NCBI GenBank assembly: GCA_020064725.1
Contig: JAGTWJ010000002.1
Span: 1,178,001 to 1,242,000 of the forward strand
Source of the DNA: Drechslerella dactyloides
Taxonomy: Eukaryota > Ascomycota > Orbiliomycetes > Orbiliales > Orbiliaceae
Direction of reading: 5' to 3'
Length of the DNA: 64,000 nucleotides
Part shown: piece after piece, positions 33,195-46,225 of the stretch
Layout of the letters: each line of letters starts with the position of its first letter
Position numbering within the stretch: the stretch's first letter is position 1
The notes under the pieces: generated by a model
Told to the model about the DNA's origin: nothing
The model's database searches: none
The model's input: only the letters and a program-made list of their open reading frames with translations
Made by a program: the position numbers and the translations under genes

Positions 33195-35300
33195 ATGACC
33201 ACGATAGGGGGCCGAAGCATGCTCGATCTCCCGAATGAAGTTCTGCTTGTTATAGTCGGATACGTAAGTCTAATCACCAATCGCGCAGCCGCTAGAGAAT
33301 TCCAAACTAACGCTAAACGCGCGTTCAAAATGGCTCGACATGCAGCTCGAGGACCGCTGCAAGGAATCGCTCGCCAACCTCTGCCGCACAAATTGTCGAC
33401 TCTACGATGTCGGCGTCACGGCCTTGTACCGGGAATTCCTCTTTCCTGTCGGAGACCTGCGTTTGTCCCCGTGCCATCTAGCTGCTTTGAAGTCCCCCAC
33501 GAATTTAGGCGTCCACCACATCAAGACCCTGCACTTCGTTCGGCACCTGGACGAAGACCGGATGTGCCGTCTCGTGGGGCCGCCGTACACTCCTCAAGAC
33601 ATCGCCCGCAGCCACGAAGATGGTCTCCACAAGGGCCAACAAGAAAATGATTTTTGTAAAGCATTGGCTCGACTACCGGAGAACCAGCTTACAGCATTAT
33701 GGTACGTATGGATCCAGCATCGTACACCCCGTTTATTGTCACTGATACTCATCCCTCTCCCGCATGTAAGAAGCAAATAGCACACCGCTGTACTGACGGA
33801 AAACTACGCATTGATTTTCAGGTTCGACCCAGGCACGCCGCGCATCAGAATGCCAGGACATGTCTGGCCTCCCTTCTTTGAACGTCAACGTAACATTCAA
33901 AAGATGGGGCTTTGTAACTCCAATTGGTATCAAATTCTATCGCAGGTGCTACCACAAGGCCTGATAGAATTGACCGTCCATTACCAAGGGGCGCTGAAGC
34001 TTTTCGGCCTGAAGCAGCTTACCGCCTGGATCGAAGCAAACGCACAATCTCTGCAGCGATTGTGTCTCAGGAAAGTTGGAAACGAACTTATTAATAATTA
34101 CGGGCTCGTGGACGAGGATTCCGAGTTGCTGCGCCGTCTAATGAAGGATGAGTTATTCAACAAGAGGGAGCTATTAGCAAGACCGAGGCCGGTACTACCG
34201 GCCCTCACGTCGCTGGAGCTGATAGAGTTCCTGGTACCGAATGAATACTTGGCAGACCTGCGCAGCCTTCTGGATCCAACCCAAGTCACCCACGTCAGAC
34301 TGGATGTCCTTTCCATCGACCGGCACATGCTGATCACAAGGATCAGGGAGCTCACTCTCACTCTGACCAACTTGACTTCCTTGTGGCTGGGGGATCTAAA
34401 AGGGTCCGAGATAAATTTCATTCTCCCCGCCCTGCGACCGCTGAAGGAATTGCATTTGGTATTAGCAGCCCCGCTGCCACACCCAGCGATATTCCGGAGC
34501 CATAGTGAAACTCTGAAAGTGTTCCATTTCTTGTCGGATGTGCCCATACCGCTGAAGAAATTGAACGAAGACTATCATATTCCGTATTGGCCGAAACTCG
34601 AAATTCTGTTCGTATCTACACCGTTCAGAGTTCCAGCACATGCTATTGTCGACACCTTTATTCGCTACAGTATACCATCCGACCACCGCCTTCTTTACCC
34701 GAATGAAATATCACCACCAGACCCGGTAAGCAGATATCGATGGCGTTCTATCCACCTGGTCCAGCCTGGTATCTATATCCTTCAGGATCAGCTGTTCCCT
34801 CACGCAATCTTCCCCTGTCTTCTACGCCCTCCTCGCCGAAGATGATACCTCGACAGGAAACTAACAGTTTTACATAGGATGAGAAACTTCGACTCCCCCC
34901 AACTCTCAAAGCGCTCCACCTGACCGAGAGTCGCTTTGCGAAGTTTCCCGCCTTAAAGACCAAATGGACATGCGGCCGCTACGATGACCCGCGCAACTGT
35001 CTCCTCAACAAGGACGACATGATAGAGTATCAAAAGCAGAAGCTGTATCATTGCCCACACCTCTCATTTCCCGCTGTCAAGGCAGGGACTCGGTTTCCGA
35101 TCCGTGCGTTGGCAATCTATGATGGGACTGAATTCAAGCCGTACTATTTCAGCCCGCTCCATGATGACAACAATAAGATAACGGACTGGGTGCCGACGAC
35201 AATAGAGGATATTGTTACCAAGGACCCCGATCTCGAGGCGCTGCGCTTGGAGGAGAACGGCAGGAGGTACTCGTTCCGGGATCTTGGTCGGCTGTGGTGA
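33195..35300 (+). CDS. F-box protein, LRR-like
   Basis: Exons 33195-33263, 33346-33701, 33822-34725 and 34878-35300, total 1752 nt, 583 residues. The F-box starts at about residue 9 (MLDLPNEVLLVIVGY) and continues across the first intron into LEDRCKESLANLCRTNCRLY; it should bind Skp1 in an SCF ubiquitin ligase. The body has leucine-rich spacing without perfect repeats, such as LPALTSLELIEFL and LTLTLTNLTSLWLGDLKGSE, typical of fungal F-box/LRR proteins. The introns begin GTAAGT, GTACGT and GTAAGC and end AG. The frame is open back to an ATG at 32868, so a longer N-terminus is possible, but an F-box close to the start is the usual form. The substrate is unknown. Confidence 0.85.
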
Positions 35301-36303
35301 TGTTTTGGATGGAGCTACTCCAGCATCCTGAAGTTGTGATATATTCTGATTCTTGCTAAGAGAGCAATATTATCGATTGGTCCTGCGCGAGTATTCAAGT
35401 TGGATGCAAAGATTGTATTGGTTTCTAGCCTATACTGCAGCTTACAAAATGGGAGATTCAAATGGTCGACATGGCTGAACAGAATGACAATAAGCCGTCG
35501 GTAGGTGCGTTTAGTATAACGTCATTGTAGCCACGCCAAGGACCATTCTGGCGGACCGTATCTTGAAATTCATTGTTCATAGATCTCGGACCACCTTCCG
35601 GGGCGTACGGCTCCTTACTCAGCTGCTCGTATTTGAGGCTCCGCGAAACGACGTGATACTACATTCTTTCAAATCCGCGCCGGTTTGGCCGGGCCCTGCT
35701 GGTGTTGCTACAGCGAGTATGACTAACCCTCCACACGGATTTGGTAATGCGCCCGGCTGGCCCGGCCCCACAGCGTGCACCCGAGACAGAGTCCCGAAAA
35801 TTGGTCCAAGCTTCCTGCTAGGTTATCGTATTTCGACGGTGCGCATTACTAAGGAATGGCGGAGGGCGTCGTAACAGGAAAGTGCGGGATTGAAAACTCG
35901 CGTTCTAATACGAGATTGGTAACGTAACCTGGTATGGCGTGTATCCCTGCTCAACGGCAGGGGTAGCAGCTTAGTAAAGTACCACGGTGTAGCATAGACC
36001 ATTGTTCCATGTCGGTAGTTTGGAGCGAGAGGAGCTACAGCGATTGATTGCATGAAGCTCAAGCCGAGCTGATACGTATGACGTGATGGCGAAGTGACGT
36101 TGGGTGGAGAATTGCCGTGTATATTAAGCTGCCCGTCGCCCTCGACATCCCCTTTCAAATTACAACATTGCAACGCAGGACAATCCATCAGCTATTCAGA
36201 CATCTATCAGCATCTCACCAGCTCCCTACTTGGTTGAATAAATCTCGAAGATATACTACCCAAACTACACCGTTATCTCTATCTTTCACTCCAGCTATCC
36301 AAG
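35301..36303. other. Intergenic, 1.0 kb
   Basis: No gene is supported. Two GC-rich CCGG/GGCC-rich patches near 35680-35780 resemble each other. The last 200 bases are probably the promoter and leader of the next gene. Confidence 0.5.
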
Positions 36304-37488
36304 ATGAAGGAGTACCGTGTCATCACAAACGAGAAGGGCGAGATTGTCGGCGAGTTTGCAGACGTCGAGAAGCCGTATGTCTCCAATACCGTTCCTGAAG
36401 CGTCCGCAGCTCAACTAACACATGATATAACTACAGTACCCCGAAGGCCGATGAGGTTCTCGTCAAGGTCCACTCTATCGGCCTCAATCCCAAAGACTGG
36501 AAGGTCAGCCACACACTGCCAGCTAGATAATTAGTAATATACTAATATACAAGGACAGTACATCGGTGACGGCACCCGCGCCTTGAACAACGGAGACGAT
36601 GTCGCCGGCACAATCGACTCCGTCGGCGCCAACGTCCTCGACCTCAAACCCGGTGACCGCGTCGCCGCCTTCCACGTCATCGGACAGCCCTACGGCGCAT
36701 TCGCAGAATACGCCATCGCACCCGCGTCCACCACCTTCCACATCCCAGCTTCCACCTCCTTCGAAGATGCAGCGACAATGCCGCTCGTAACCCTCACCGC
36801 CGGCATCGCAATGTACCAGGAACTCGGCCTGCCCACGCCGTGGAGCCGGATGGCCGACCCTTCCGCCCCCTTTGATCGGCGCAATCCGATCCCCTTCGTC
36901 GTGTACGGTGGCACCACCTCCGTTGGTCTCACGGCGTTGAAACTCGCACGTCTCAGCGGACTATACCCCATCATCACAATCGCTGGCGGCAGCAAAGACA
37001 TCATCGAGAAGGAGAACCTCGCGGACTTCATCATCGACTATCGTAACACACCCGATATTGCAGGTGCAATCCGCACCGCACTCGCCGGGAAGCCGCTGCT
37101 GCACGCGCTCGACGCGTTCGCGGAGTCCCCGTCCGGCGAGCCGCTGGCGGAGGTACTGGAAGCTGAGGGCAGGCTCACGGGCGTGTTGCCGTACAAGGAG
37201 GAGCTGCCGAAGGGGCATAAGATGAAGTTCACATACGTTGGCACGGGTCATAAGATCTATCCGCATACGCCAAAGGAAGATGCCTTGGCGGATATGGAGT
37301 TTGCGTATGTGTTCATGCGGTACCTTACCCGCTTGCTGGTCGAGGGCCGGTTCAAGACGCATCCGGTGGAGATTCTGCCCGGCGGGCTAAGCGGTATCAC
37401 GGTTGGGTTGAACAAGCTGAGGGAAGGGACGGTGAAGGCGACCAAGTTGGTTGCTAGGGTTGCAGAAACGGAGGGGTTGAATGCTTAG
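36304..37488 (+). CDS. MDR-superfamily oxidoreductase (enoyl reductase / quinone reductase-like)
   Basis: A medium-chain dehydrogenase/reductase, probably NADPH-dependent. Exons are 36304-36374, 36437-36503 and 36559-37488, total 1068 nt, 355 residues. The N-terminal GroES-like domain shows DEVLVKVHSIGLNPKDWK, then AGTIDSVGANVLDLKPGDRV and YGAFAEYAIAP. The Rossmann part carries VYGGTTSVGLTALKLA, a cofactor loop of the S/G-x-x-S-V-G type. The Cys and His zinc ligands of alcohol dehydrogenases are not seen, so it should be a zinc-free member. Relatives include stand-alone enoyl reductases of polyketide pathways, but there is no synthase gene nearby. Its substrate is unknown. The introns are GT-AG. 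Confidence 0.88.
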
Positions 37489-39784
37489 AGTTGGGAATTT
37501 TAAGGCGATAGTTCCCTTGGGATGCGTGTATACCTATATTTCCGCGAATGATTTTTCTCATGTGACTGGTGTCGAATTATAGTCTAATGGAGGTCTCGGT
37601 TTAAGAATAATTTGAAATTTGCATCTTGTTATCAGAATGGTGTCTCGCGAAGCTAGGCTGGTGTGTAGCGTGCGGCCGATGCCGCTGTGACACAAAAGAA
37701 AATTAGCGGCATTCACTATCGAATGCGGCATCTTGATTTTTGTCTGGATAGGGTAGCACGCTATAGCTTCGACTATCGTATCATGAACAATAGACCCCTG
37801 GCGCGCTAAAGCTAAACCCTCGTCGATCGCGTCGGCATTTATATATTAGTGGCTTGAAGGCCCGTCGGCATGTGGAACGCCGGAAGGTGTCCATGTCGAC
37901 ACCGATCAATACCCCTCGCTAGCTGGGATCTCGCAGGCTGTACGTCGATCGATATGGGTATCGACTGCATAGCCTGAGCGATCTAACAGCCGAGCAAAAC
38001 ATTCCCATCTGTCCATTCATGCTGGCTTCGGCCGGACATAGACGTGGGGTGTTTCATTTTGATTCGATATCCGGGATTTGTTACCCGTCTGACTGCATGC
38101 ATGTATAGCATGAAGGTCCAGGTAGCTGATTTCAATGTCAATTTATATCTACTTGAGTAGATAGATAAACATCTCGCTGCCGTCCGTGCCTCCCTCTACA
38201 TATATTCCAGTCAGATATTATATATTATATCGATATCACGACAGAAAGATGAGATGACTAAGAAATGGTCAACCAGATGTTGAGCAGGGTGTTCAAGTTC
38301 GCACGCGGATATCGGTATAGGGTTCGGCGAGGCTGAGATCACGCGTAGCACGATAGGTTATGGTCAGCTGAATGAGTATTATAAAATATATGCGTCGCAA
38401 TCTATATCGATACTTGTCCCATCTACCCGAAGGTCTCGCCTGTTGCGCGGCAGAAGGATATATCCCGGAATGACTTCGGAAGCTCCCAACAGACCGCCAC
38501 AGTTTTTTAAGTTCCTTCCCAGCCAATTAGGCAGAATCTATGGCTAATACCGACGCCAAGATTGTAACACTACATCTCGTCGCGTCTGGAGGCTCAATAA
38601 ACCGTAGATTGAAAAACGGGCGAGTGAGAACGTCAGCCATCGTTTGCCTCAACACAATTAATGCCGAAGCATCTCCTAGCTTTGAGCTCGCTGGACGGGA
38701 TGTCTAGAGCAGCCGGTAAAATTCATTCCGGCAGCCCGCCGACAGCCCGGAAAAATTGTCTCGTGGGATATTCTCCACCAAATGACCCGAATCAGGGAGT
38801 GGTCGAAAGCCAAATGGCTTCGTTGTCTAAGCTGGGCTGTCCTAGCTCTGCAAGGAAAGCTTGCGAGCCTGAAGCACGAGCTACAGATTAGGGTCCGGAG
38901 AGCTGCGGCAGTTCATAACAGCTTCGGAGAGAGATATCGGACGACTTGGGCAACTAGTCGTCTCCGTCGCTGCAGCTTGTCCCAGTCGTATTTAAAAGCC
39001 GAAAGGTGGGGGAATTCAGGCTAAATTGGCTAATTGCGGACACTTTGCCCCCTGCGCCGTTGCATCACTCCCGTCTCAACTGGCCTCGTTTCGTTTCTCC
39101 CCACTCGAGAATTTTCGCAGAAGGCTGGCGGGGCAAACGTTGAATTCGTACGTCGCAGGACGTCGATTCTCGGGAAGTAAGGCAGCTGCTGAGTGATGCT
39201 GCAGTAGCCGTCGCGGCCAGACGCGTCTCTGGAACCCTAGGGGCCAGTCGGAAGCATTTGATCGAGGCATGCTGAGCAATCTATCGGGATATATCCACTA
39301 TCGACGGCCTCGAGTCGACGAGTCGTGCGAGATCCATGCAGCAACGATCAGCTCCCATATGGCGACTTTGCCGTGGGCCGCCTAACGGGAAACGGACTAG
39401 TTAGCACTGGCGAAATGACACGAAAGAAAAGATTGTGCGTTATAATCCCAACTAAACAGACTGTGAAGCTGCCTTAGTCTCTCCGCCCTGTCTCTGCCGC
39501 CTGCTAGCCATGCGTGGTCGATTGTTGGATGTGACAGGGTTAAAAGGGTGCAGTTCGGAGGGGTGGGCTGGAGCTCGGTTCTCGATGGGCCGTTTATGCA
39601 TGCAGACAGCACATACAGCAGAGTATATAAAGCTCCTAAGATGCTTCTGCTTTTCCCAGCCCGTTCAAGCTTCAGAGTTCTTCGATCCTGCAACGTACTC
39701 CCCACGACCGCCCGAATTCTCCCTCGATTGCCAATACGTTATCGATTTGTAGATAAAGCCGGCTTCCATAGCACTACCGTAAAA
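37489..39784. other. Intergenic, 2.3 kb
   Basis: No gene is supported. Small frames near 38293, 38661 and 39397 have no family signal. The right end carries the TATA box of the aldo-keto reductase gene. Confidence 0.5.
39624..39632 (+). promoter_or_regulatory. TATA box of the aldo-keto reductase gene
   Basis: TATATAAAG lies about 155 bp before the ATG at 39785. A clear match in a suitable position. Confidence 0.5.
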
Positions 39785-40918
39785 ATGGCTGACGGAAAGT
39801 GGACTTCGTACGTTCCGTCCCATCCTGCAGTGTCGCTTGTTGTCGACGTCATCGTAGACGGAGTTTAGCTAACGCTCATTCTTCATTCCGCAGGCTGTCG
39901 TTCACCCTGAACACCGGCGACAAAATCCCGGCTGTCGGCTTAGGAACCTGGCAATCGAAGCCAGGTGAAGTGCGAGATGCCGTCGCCGCCGCCCTCAGAG
40001 CTGGCTATAGACATATTGATACGTGAGTCTGCCACATCCAATTGCAATCTCCCGAATGCAAAAGCTCTAATTCGCCCGGTCTCATAGTGCCGCCGCCTAT
40101 GGCAATGAGCGCGAGGTTGGACTGGGCATCAAGGACTCTGGCGTGCCTCGTGAGGAGATCTGGATCACCACCAAGCTAGACAACCCGGACCACAAGCAGG
40201 CCCTGGAGAGCCTCGACGCTAGCTTGAACAAATTGGGCATCGAGTATATCGACCTTTATCTGATGCACTGGCCCTGCTCATCCGATCCCGCCGACCCAGA
40301 GTTGCACACTGCCTACGCGGACTGGGACTTCATCGACACCTGGCGTGAGATGGAGAAGCTGCCGAAGTCCAAAGCCAAGAATATTGGTGTCTCCAACTTT
40401 GATATTACGCAGCTTAACAGACTGCTACGAACCGCCAAGAGTGTGCCGGTAGGCAAATAAATCATTCGGCGCATTCCAGGTCGATATATCTAGTTCATAA
40501 CAGCCAAATGCTTACAATCATGTCTGAATAGGCCGTCAACCAGGTCGAGCTCCACCCCAACAACCCAACCCCCAACCTGACCAAGTTCTGCCAGGATAAG
40601 GGCATCCATTGCACGGCCTACTCCATCCTCGGCTCGACCAACTCTCCTCTCGTCAAGGACCAAACCCTCGCTGGTATCGGCGAGAAGCACGGTCGACCAA
40701 TCCAGCAGGTTCTCCTCGCCTGGGGCCTCCACCACGGCTACTCTGTCATTCCCAAGTCTGTCAACGAAAACCGCATCAAGGCCAACTTTGCTGTCAACGA
40801 TCTTATCCTACACGACGAGGATCTGAAGGCTTTAGACAGCCTCCCAGATCGCTTCAAGGTCTGCGACGATGAATGGCTGCCGCACAAGATCTTCTTGGAC
40901 CGCGAGGACAAGAAATAA
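39785..40918 (+). CDS. Aldo-keto reductase
   Basis: An NADPH-dependent carbonyl reductase of the AKR superfamily, near the fungal glycerol dehydrogenase/Gcy1 type. Exons are 39785-39807, 39894-40022, 40088-40448 and 40532-40918, total 900 nt, 299 residues. The catalytic tetrad is complete: Asp50 and Tyr55 (RHIDTAAAYGNE), Lys80 (WITTKL) and His111 (LMHWP). KNIGVSNFD and QVELHP fit the (beta/alpha)8 barrel. The cofactor-site stretch is VIPKSVNENRIKAN, with the Lys-Ser and Arg that bind the 2'-phosphate of NADPH. Introns are GT-AG. The length is normal for the family. The physiological substrate cannot be told from sequence. Confidence 0.93.
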
Positions 40919-42762
40919 ACTTCTTGTACACGGCCCTACTATTTTCTTTGTCCTCTGCGCTTTTTGCTGTTCTCTTTCACTTTTTATATAACGAATGCGG
41001 TTTGATATGATATATATCCCAAGGAGAACCATTTACCCGCCCGTTGAGTTTACTCCAAGCTCATTTATATACACCTGAAGGAAGAAGGAAGCGAGAAGCT
41101 TGCCCTCGCTGGATCATCGCTTCTTATGAGGAATTCCGCCGCAAATTTGCTTCTCTTTCCACCAGTTGGTCTTTCGCGGTGTGTTCTTTTGGGTTCTTTG
41201 ATCGACTGATTCCGCCTTCTTCCTCTCTCGTGTATAAAATCAGATCTCAATCCTGGGTGTCTCTAGTCTTCCCTGAAGGCCTTCTTTCCAACATTCCCTT
41301 GTCCAACCTTTATTTTCCTTTCCAATAATATAGATTCTCGATCGTGTCCGGCGGGGACACGCAACCAGGCAGATACAGAAAGCCATGCATGCAACGACGA
41401 TGAACAGAAGAGCACATTATCCAAAACACAGGCACGCAAGAAATGTAACCAGCACAGAAATGAAACACAAGATGTAACTTGACCAGAAGCAGAGATGATG
41501 GTGGGAAACGTAGTAGATGCAGACAGTACAGCAAACGTATTTGTGATCGTCTGGACGCCCCGCCGTTTCTACGGGGCGCAGAGATTCAAGAAGGTGCCAT
41601 CAAGACGTACCCGACGAGCCCTTTAAGTAGATGGGTCCATAGAATTATCGCCCTATCGTCAGCATAGAACGTCTGCGTAGAACTTAAGATATCGATACAT
41701 TCGCTAAGAGTCTGGCGACTGAATTTACCCATCCGCGAAGCCAGATCCGGACGTAATGTTCTCAGACACATCAGAATATGCAGGTTTGGAAGTGAAAAGC
41801 GTCTGGATGAATTAGCAACCTGCGAGATGGCTACTTAGCCCGACTGCAATTGTCTACTAGGAACATTGGAGTTAACTGCTTGTAGACAGGTCTTGCCACT
41901 AAGGTTCTTCGGACGCAAGGAGTAGATTGTCTGTAGATGGAGTGGCAGATTCTGTTGGTGCACGCTAGGCTCGACTTCTGTCTCTCCGAGAAAGCGTCTT
42001 GCCGAAAAATATGCAACATGCGTTTTATAAAATACGTCAATTTAGCCTGTATATATTCTTTAGAATGTCCGCTAGACCATCCTTCCATCCTTCCATCTTT
42101 CCTACTTCCCCTCATTTCGAATATTTCTATCCACTTCTAGCTCCTGAGTTCATTGCGGGGTCATCCCGTATACTAATCAAGAGAGGACCTTGGCGTTCCG
42201 TAGCGGAGCTCGAAGTCGCTCGGACAGCCTGCAGATTTGAGATCCGAGGGTTTTTCAAAGTGAAGTCATCGATCGTCTGCGTTACAACCTCAGCCAGGGT
42301 GAGTACTCGAGACGGTGTTGGACCGAATCAAGCAAGGCTGTATTATATATCGCTTTCAAGTCGGCAGACATGTCCCCGCTCTAAAGCTCGCTTTACGACT
42401 CAATGCATGTTTGTTGGTGTGTAGTTTACGGACATCTGTATTCATACTGGTTCATGACTTCACTGGGTATCTATTATATATGCGTTGCGGTTTGTTGGAA
42501 AGATTAAGGTGAGGCCAATGTTGGAGAGGTGGAATATGACTCCCTGTATCTGGCTAGATATATCTCGATCTCGATCGTGGCGTCACTGGAAACAATTTCT
42601 AGATAAGGCTAGAGGACGGTGTCTGGTTTACGGCGATGTATCAGATAGCTGCATTTGGAATTCATGAAGAAACGCTCTTCGTATTCGTGATACCCGTATA
42701 TCATTGGATGGAATCTATGGACACTGAGCATAGATGACGCTTTCTAGCCCCCAAACACTGCA
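40919..42762. other. Convergent 3' intergenic region, 1.8 kb
   Basis: T-rich and C/T-rich sequence after the aldo-keto reductase gene, then mixed sequence. A small hairpin with 7-bp stem lies at 41556-41578. No gene is supported; several frames of 60-140 codons have no family signal. Confidence 0.5.
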
Positions 42763-45431
42763 CTACACAAAGCTTGAAAACAAGATGCGCATCCACCGCC
42801 ATCCCCACCACGGCGCCGTACTAGGCTCCAATTTGGCGCTCAGCTCCACGTTTATTATACACCCGGCGGCCCTCTCGTCATGCTGGATCCGCAGCATCTG
42901 CTGCCGAATGTCATACTCTAGTAAGACATATCCGTCGTCACCGCGATACCTAAACGGCGCATCATCCGAAGCCGCAAACTGATGCGTCCGCCCTTCAAGT
43001 TCCGTATCTTCGCCTTGCTCCTTCTTACCCGATGAACCTGACGATGAAGCGTCGGTAGAACGCTTCACGGACCACGTGAGTGTGACGTCTCGCCGCATGT
43101 AATGGTAGACCGGCACGAAGACCTCCGTCGTCCTCGCCAGTTCCGTCTTCCCATCCGAAGCGATGTATGCCATCTTGTACTTGGCTGTATGCGCATCGAA
43201 CTCTGCGCTTGTCGGGTCACCCGCTGTCTTTGGTGCGTACGGCCGCACCCACGCGCCTGTCGCTCTGCAACCTTTATATAGTTCTCCGAAGAGTTTACCT
43301 CTTGTGAGCGCGTGGCCGTTGTCGTTCACAGGCGGCGCGGGGTTCTGCCGAGAAGGATTGAGGGGGACTTCTGTCATTGCCGGGTCGCGAGTTACGACGG
43401 AGAAGTCTTCGCTGTTCCAGCCGTCGCCGCAGGCGAAGGGCGATGCGAGGCTGCCGTCTGGATTGCGTAGGCAATCGGTTTCCAGAGAGAGAGTCCAGAG
43501 AGTCCAGTTCATCATTAGGCGTTCCATTGCACCGCAGATTGCGTTCATCATGACGAGTTGGTTGTGCACGTTGCCGTCTTCGTAGGCGGATTGGTTGTTC
43601 ATGTCGAAGGGCACGCCGGTCTCACCGATGAGGAGTGGGGTTGGAGTATTCTTGATATTTGTGACAGCGGTATCGAGGGTTTGGGTCTCTGGGTGTGGGG
43701 GACGGAAGATGGCGAGCTGTTCGACCCGCGTGGCAAATTGGGCGGTATAGTTGTCCGTGAGGCCGGACTTGCCAAAGTAGGTCACTGAACTCATCTCACG
43801 GGAGCCCTGGAGGTAACTGTCGTTAGATGAGTATTGACGGATAAGCGGGGGAGATATAGGGTACCTTTGCAAGTTCTGTAATGTTAAAACTAACGGGATA
43901 CCACAGCTCTTTTTCATAGAGCACGCGGATGTCGTACCAGTGGGGCGCATAGACAAGGTGGTCGTGTGTGGCGATTTCGCCGGCCAACCCTGACGATGGA
44001 TCACCCTCTGTAGATGGAAGTGACGGAGTCGTTTTGAATGATGGTGGGTCCAGATTCGGAATTGGCTCGACGAACATCCAGTCGCCAGCCTTGCCGCCTT
44101 CCAACGCCTTCTTGATAGCAGCCTGATATTGCCGCACAAAGGGAACATAGTATTCCCTTTCAAAGTTCACAGGCTCGCCTGTGTCGTGGTCGTATTTGAA
44201 ATACTGGTATCCTTTCTTTCCCATGATTGGATTTCCCTTCGGACTCAATTCGTACACGCCGAGATCCTTCCAAATATCAGGGCCAACCCAAGCCTTGTGA
44301 TGCTTGCTGTTGAGATTCACCTCTGGGTACAGCGGTCGGACAGACGGGCCGGGCCACGACCGTCGATAGATGTAGACATCTCGAACTCTCGCCCCGCCTG
44401 CCAATGCCATACCCTGCAATGCATTTGGCATGAGTCCCAAATGCAGGTATACGTTTTCGTCAAACTCCTCGAGAGCGTGAAGGCCGATGTACCCCGGCGT
44501 CGGCTCATTCATAGGATCAAAACCGATGATATTGTCAAGGTGCTTCAGTCTCGTGGCGAGGTGGGCGTACGCATTGCAGTACGCACGTCGCAAGACAGTC
44601 CCCACGTTCTCGCCATCGGGTGTCACGCAGTTCGGTGCCCATTTCTCACCGCCGAAGAAGAGTGTGAACATGGTCAGCACAGCAAACTTGCCATAATTTG
44701 TAGGCCACAGTCTGTCCGACGGCGATTTGAACCGACGCTCGTCTTCGGGGGCATCTTCAGATTCTGGAGAGTAGAATGCTGCGGCGGCGGTCGCTCGGAA
44801 CTTCTTTGGGTCCAGGCCGGCGAGCTGGAAGGTCCATTGGGGAGCACCGGAGCCACCTGAGAAACGAGACCACTGCGAGGAATGTCAATTCTACGGTTCC
44901 TGATATCTAGGGAGAAGCGCGCTGGCGGGACGTACAGTATCCTGGTGGCCGTCGATGAAGACGGTGATGCCGTGTTCGCGAGCACTTGCGATGACCGCCG
45001 TGATGTAATCAATGTACTTTTCGTCGTATTCTCCGCTAGAATAATTGAGCACCTCGTTAGCATTTTCCCAATCCGCTAAAGCTGGGAAATAGCAATGTTA
45101 CACACAGTTTCTTCGGCTCGAGCGCCTCCCAGACGACAATGAACCTCACGATATTGACACCCCACTTCGCCATCCGCCGAAACCACTCGTCTGCCTGCTC
45201 GATTGTCCGAAACGGCCGGCCGACATAGCTAATGTTGTCGCTGTCGTAAAACTCGGGGGTCCCAATTACCGGTGCGCCTATCGGATGCTTTCCTGTCGCC
45301 TCGACGTTGAAGCCACGGAGGAGTACGTGGCGGCCCTCTGCGTCGCGGAAGGAGTCCAACCGCGGGTGGCTCTGCAGTCGGCGAGCGGGGCCTATGGCAC
45401 AAGCGGGGGCAGCAATGAACGACTCGTCCAT
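42763..45431 (-). CDS. GH5 steryl/ceramide beta-glucosidase (EGCrP-type)
   Basis: A glycoside hydrolase of family 5, of the fungal type that removes glucose from ergosteryl glucoside or glucosylceramide. Exons on this strand are 45106-45431, 44936-45035, 43865-44872 and 42763-43806, total 2478 nt, 825 residues. Family signs: LLRGFNVEATGK, WGVNIVRFIVVWEALEP, VFIDGHQDTWSRFSGGSGAP, FDPMNEPTPGYIG with the likely acid/base Glu near residue 265, and LLIGETGVPFDM with the likely nucleophile Glu near residue 540. A C-terminal beta-sandwich-like region follows. There is no signal peptide, so it should act inside the cell, which agrees with this subgroup. Introns are GT-AG with donors GTGTGT, GTACGT and GTACCC. 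The first donor could shift by two bases. Confidence 0.92.
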
Positions 45432-45832
45432 TGTGGAAGTCGCAGACGACCAGGTGGAGCGATGCTTGAAGGTAAGTTGCGATGGAAATGAATCTACATT
45501 GTGCGGATGCGGGACGTCTGGCTAATTGTTATCTCAGCGGCAGGGTGTTCGTAGGACGCGAAGCTAACCCCGGCGGACTGCATTGGCGTAGACACAAATG
45601 GCGAGGCTTGGCTGCATCCGCATCGTGCAGCGTTCGAGAACCGGATGAGACGAGACGAGACTGCGATGCTCTCATGATGCGCTCTCTCTGGGCCCGCGAT
45701 CACGGAGACTTGGGTCGCTCTGAAGGTTCACGATGCGTGGTTGACGTCTCAAGAGTGGTGGTGTCTGTGTTCGAATACTCTCGCTTCAGATTTCAGTCTT
45801 TCAATTTCGCCTCCACCACGACCACGACACTA
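45432..45832. promoter_or_regulatory. Divergent promoter region of GH5 and Prp3_C-like genes
   Basis: 401 bp separate the two start codons. No TATA box is clear. The frame of the plus-strand gene is open upstream to 45482 but this part shows no domain. Confidence 0.45.
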
Positions 45833-46225
45833 ATGCCGACTACATGGACCAAAGTCTTATTCCTTTTCCACCACATCCGGTCCAGGCACAAACGGGAGCT
45901 GATACGGTCACTCGCAGAACAACTACGAATAACAGGCATCTGCAAGCCCGGGTTACCCGGCCTACTCTACGTCGAGGGGGAGGATGCCGCCCTCCAGGCC
46001 TACATCAAGCGGATCAAGCGCATGCGATGGCAGTCAGTCGAAGTTAGACGGAAGGAGACGGAGACGCTCGACGATAGGCCATCGTCGCTTGACAAGGCGA
46101 GGAAGCTTGCCGGTCCATTTGGCGTCATAGAGGTCGACAGCTCGAAGGCCATGAGCGAGAGGCTACGAAGTGCGGGGCTCGCGGACTTCCTGCGGAAGGC
46201 CATGAAGGGCCCGGGGGCGTTATGA
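45833..46225 (+). CDS. Small protein with Prp3/RWDD2 C-terminal-type domain (DUF1115)
   Basis: A single-exon gene for 130 residues from the ATG at 45833. The sequence matches the DUF1115/Prp3 C-terminal domain pattern: an aromatic/His-rich start (VLFLFHHIRSRHKRELI), then LAEQLRITGICKPGLPGLLYVEGE and YIKRIKRMRWQSVEVR. In RWDD2 and Prp3 this fold follows other domains; here it stands alone, as in some fungal proteins. The role is unknown; RNA or ubiquitin-pathway links in relatives do not fix a function. Moderately sure of the family. The frame is open upstream, but the next ATGs would add a segment with no conserved look. Confidence 0.72.
   Translation: MPTTWTKVLFLFHHIRSRHKRELIRSLAEQLRITGICKPGLPGLLYVEGEDAALQAYIKRIKRMRWQSVEVRRKETETLDDRPSSLDKARKLAGPFGVIEVDSSKAMSERLRSAGLADFLRKAMKGPGAL

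Noticed and set aside
41556..41578. 7-bp GC hairpin as a terminator
   Set aside because: No T-run follows, and factor-independent hairpin terminators are not used by RNA polymerase II.
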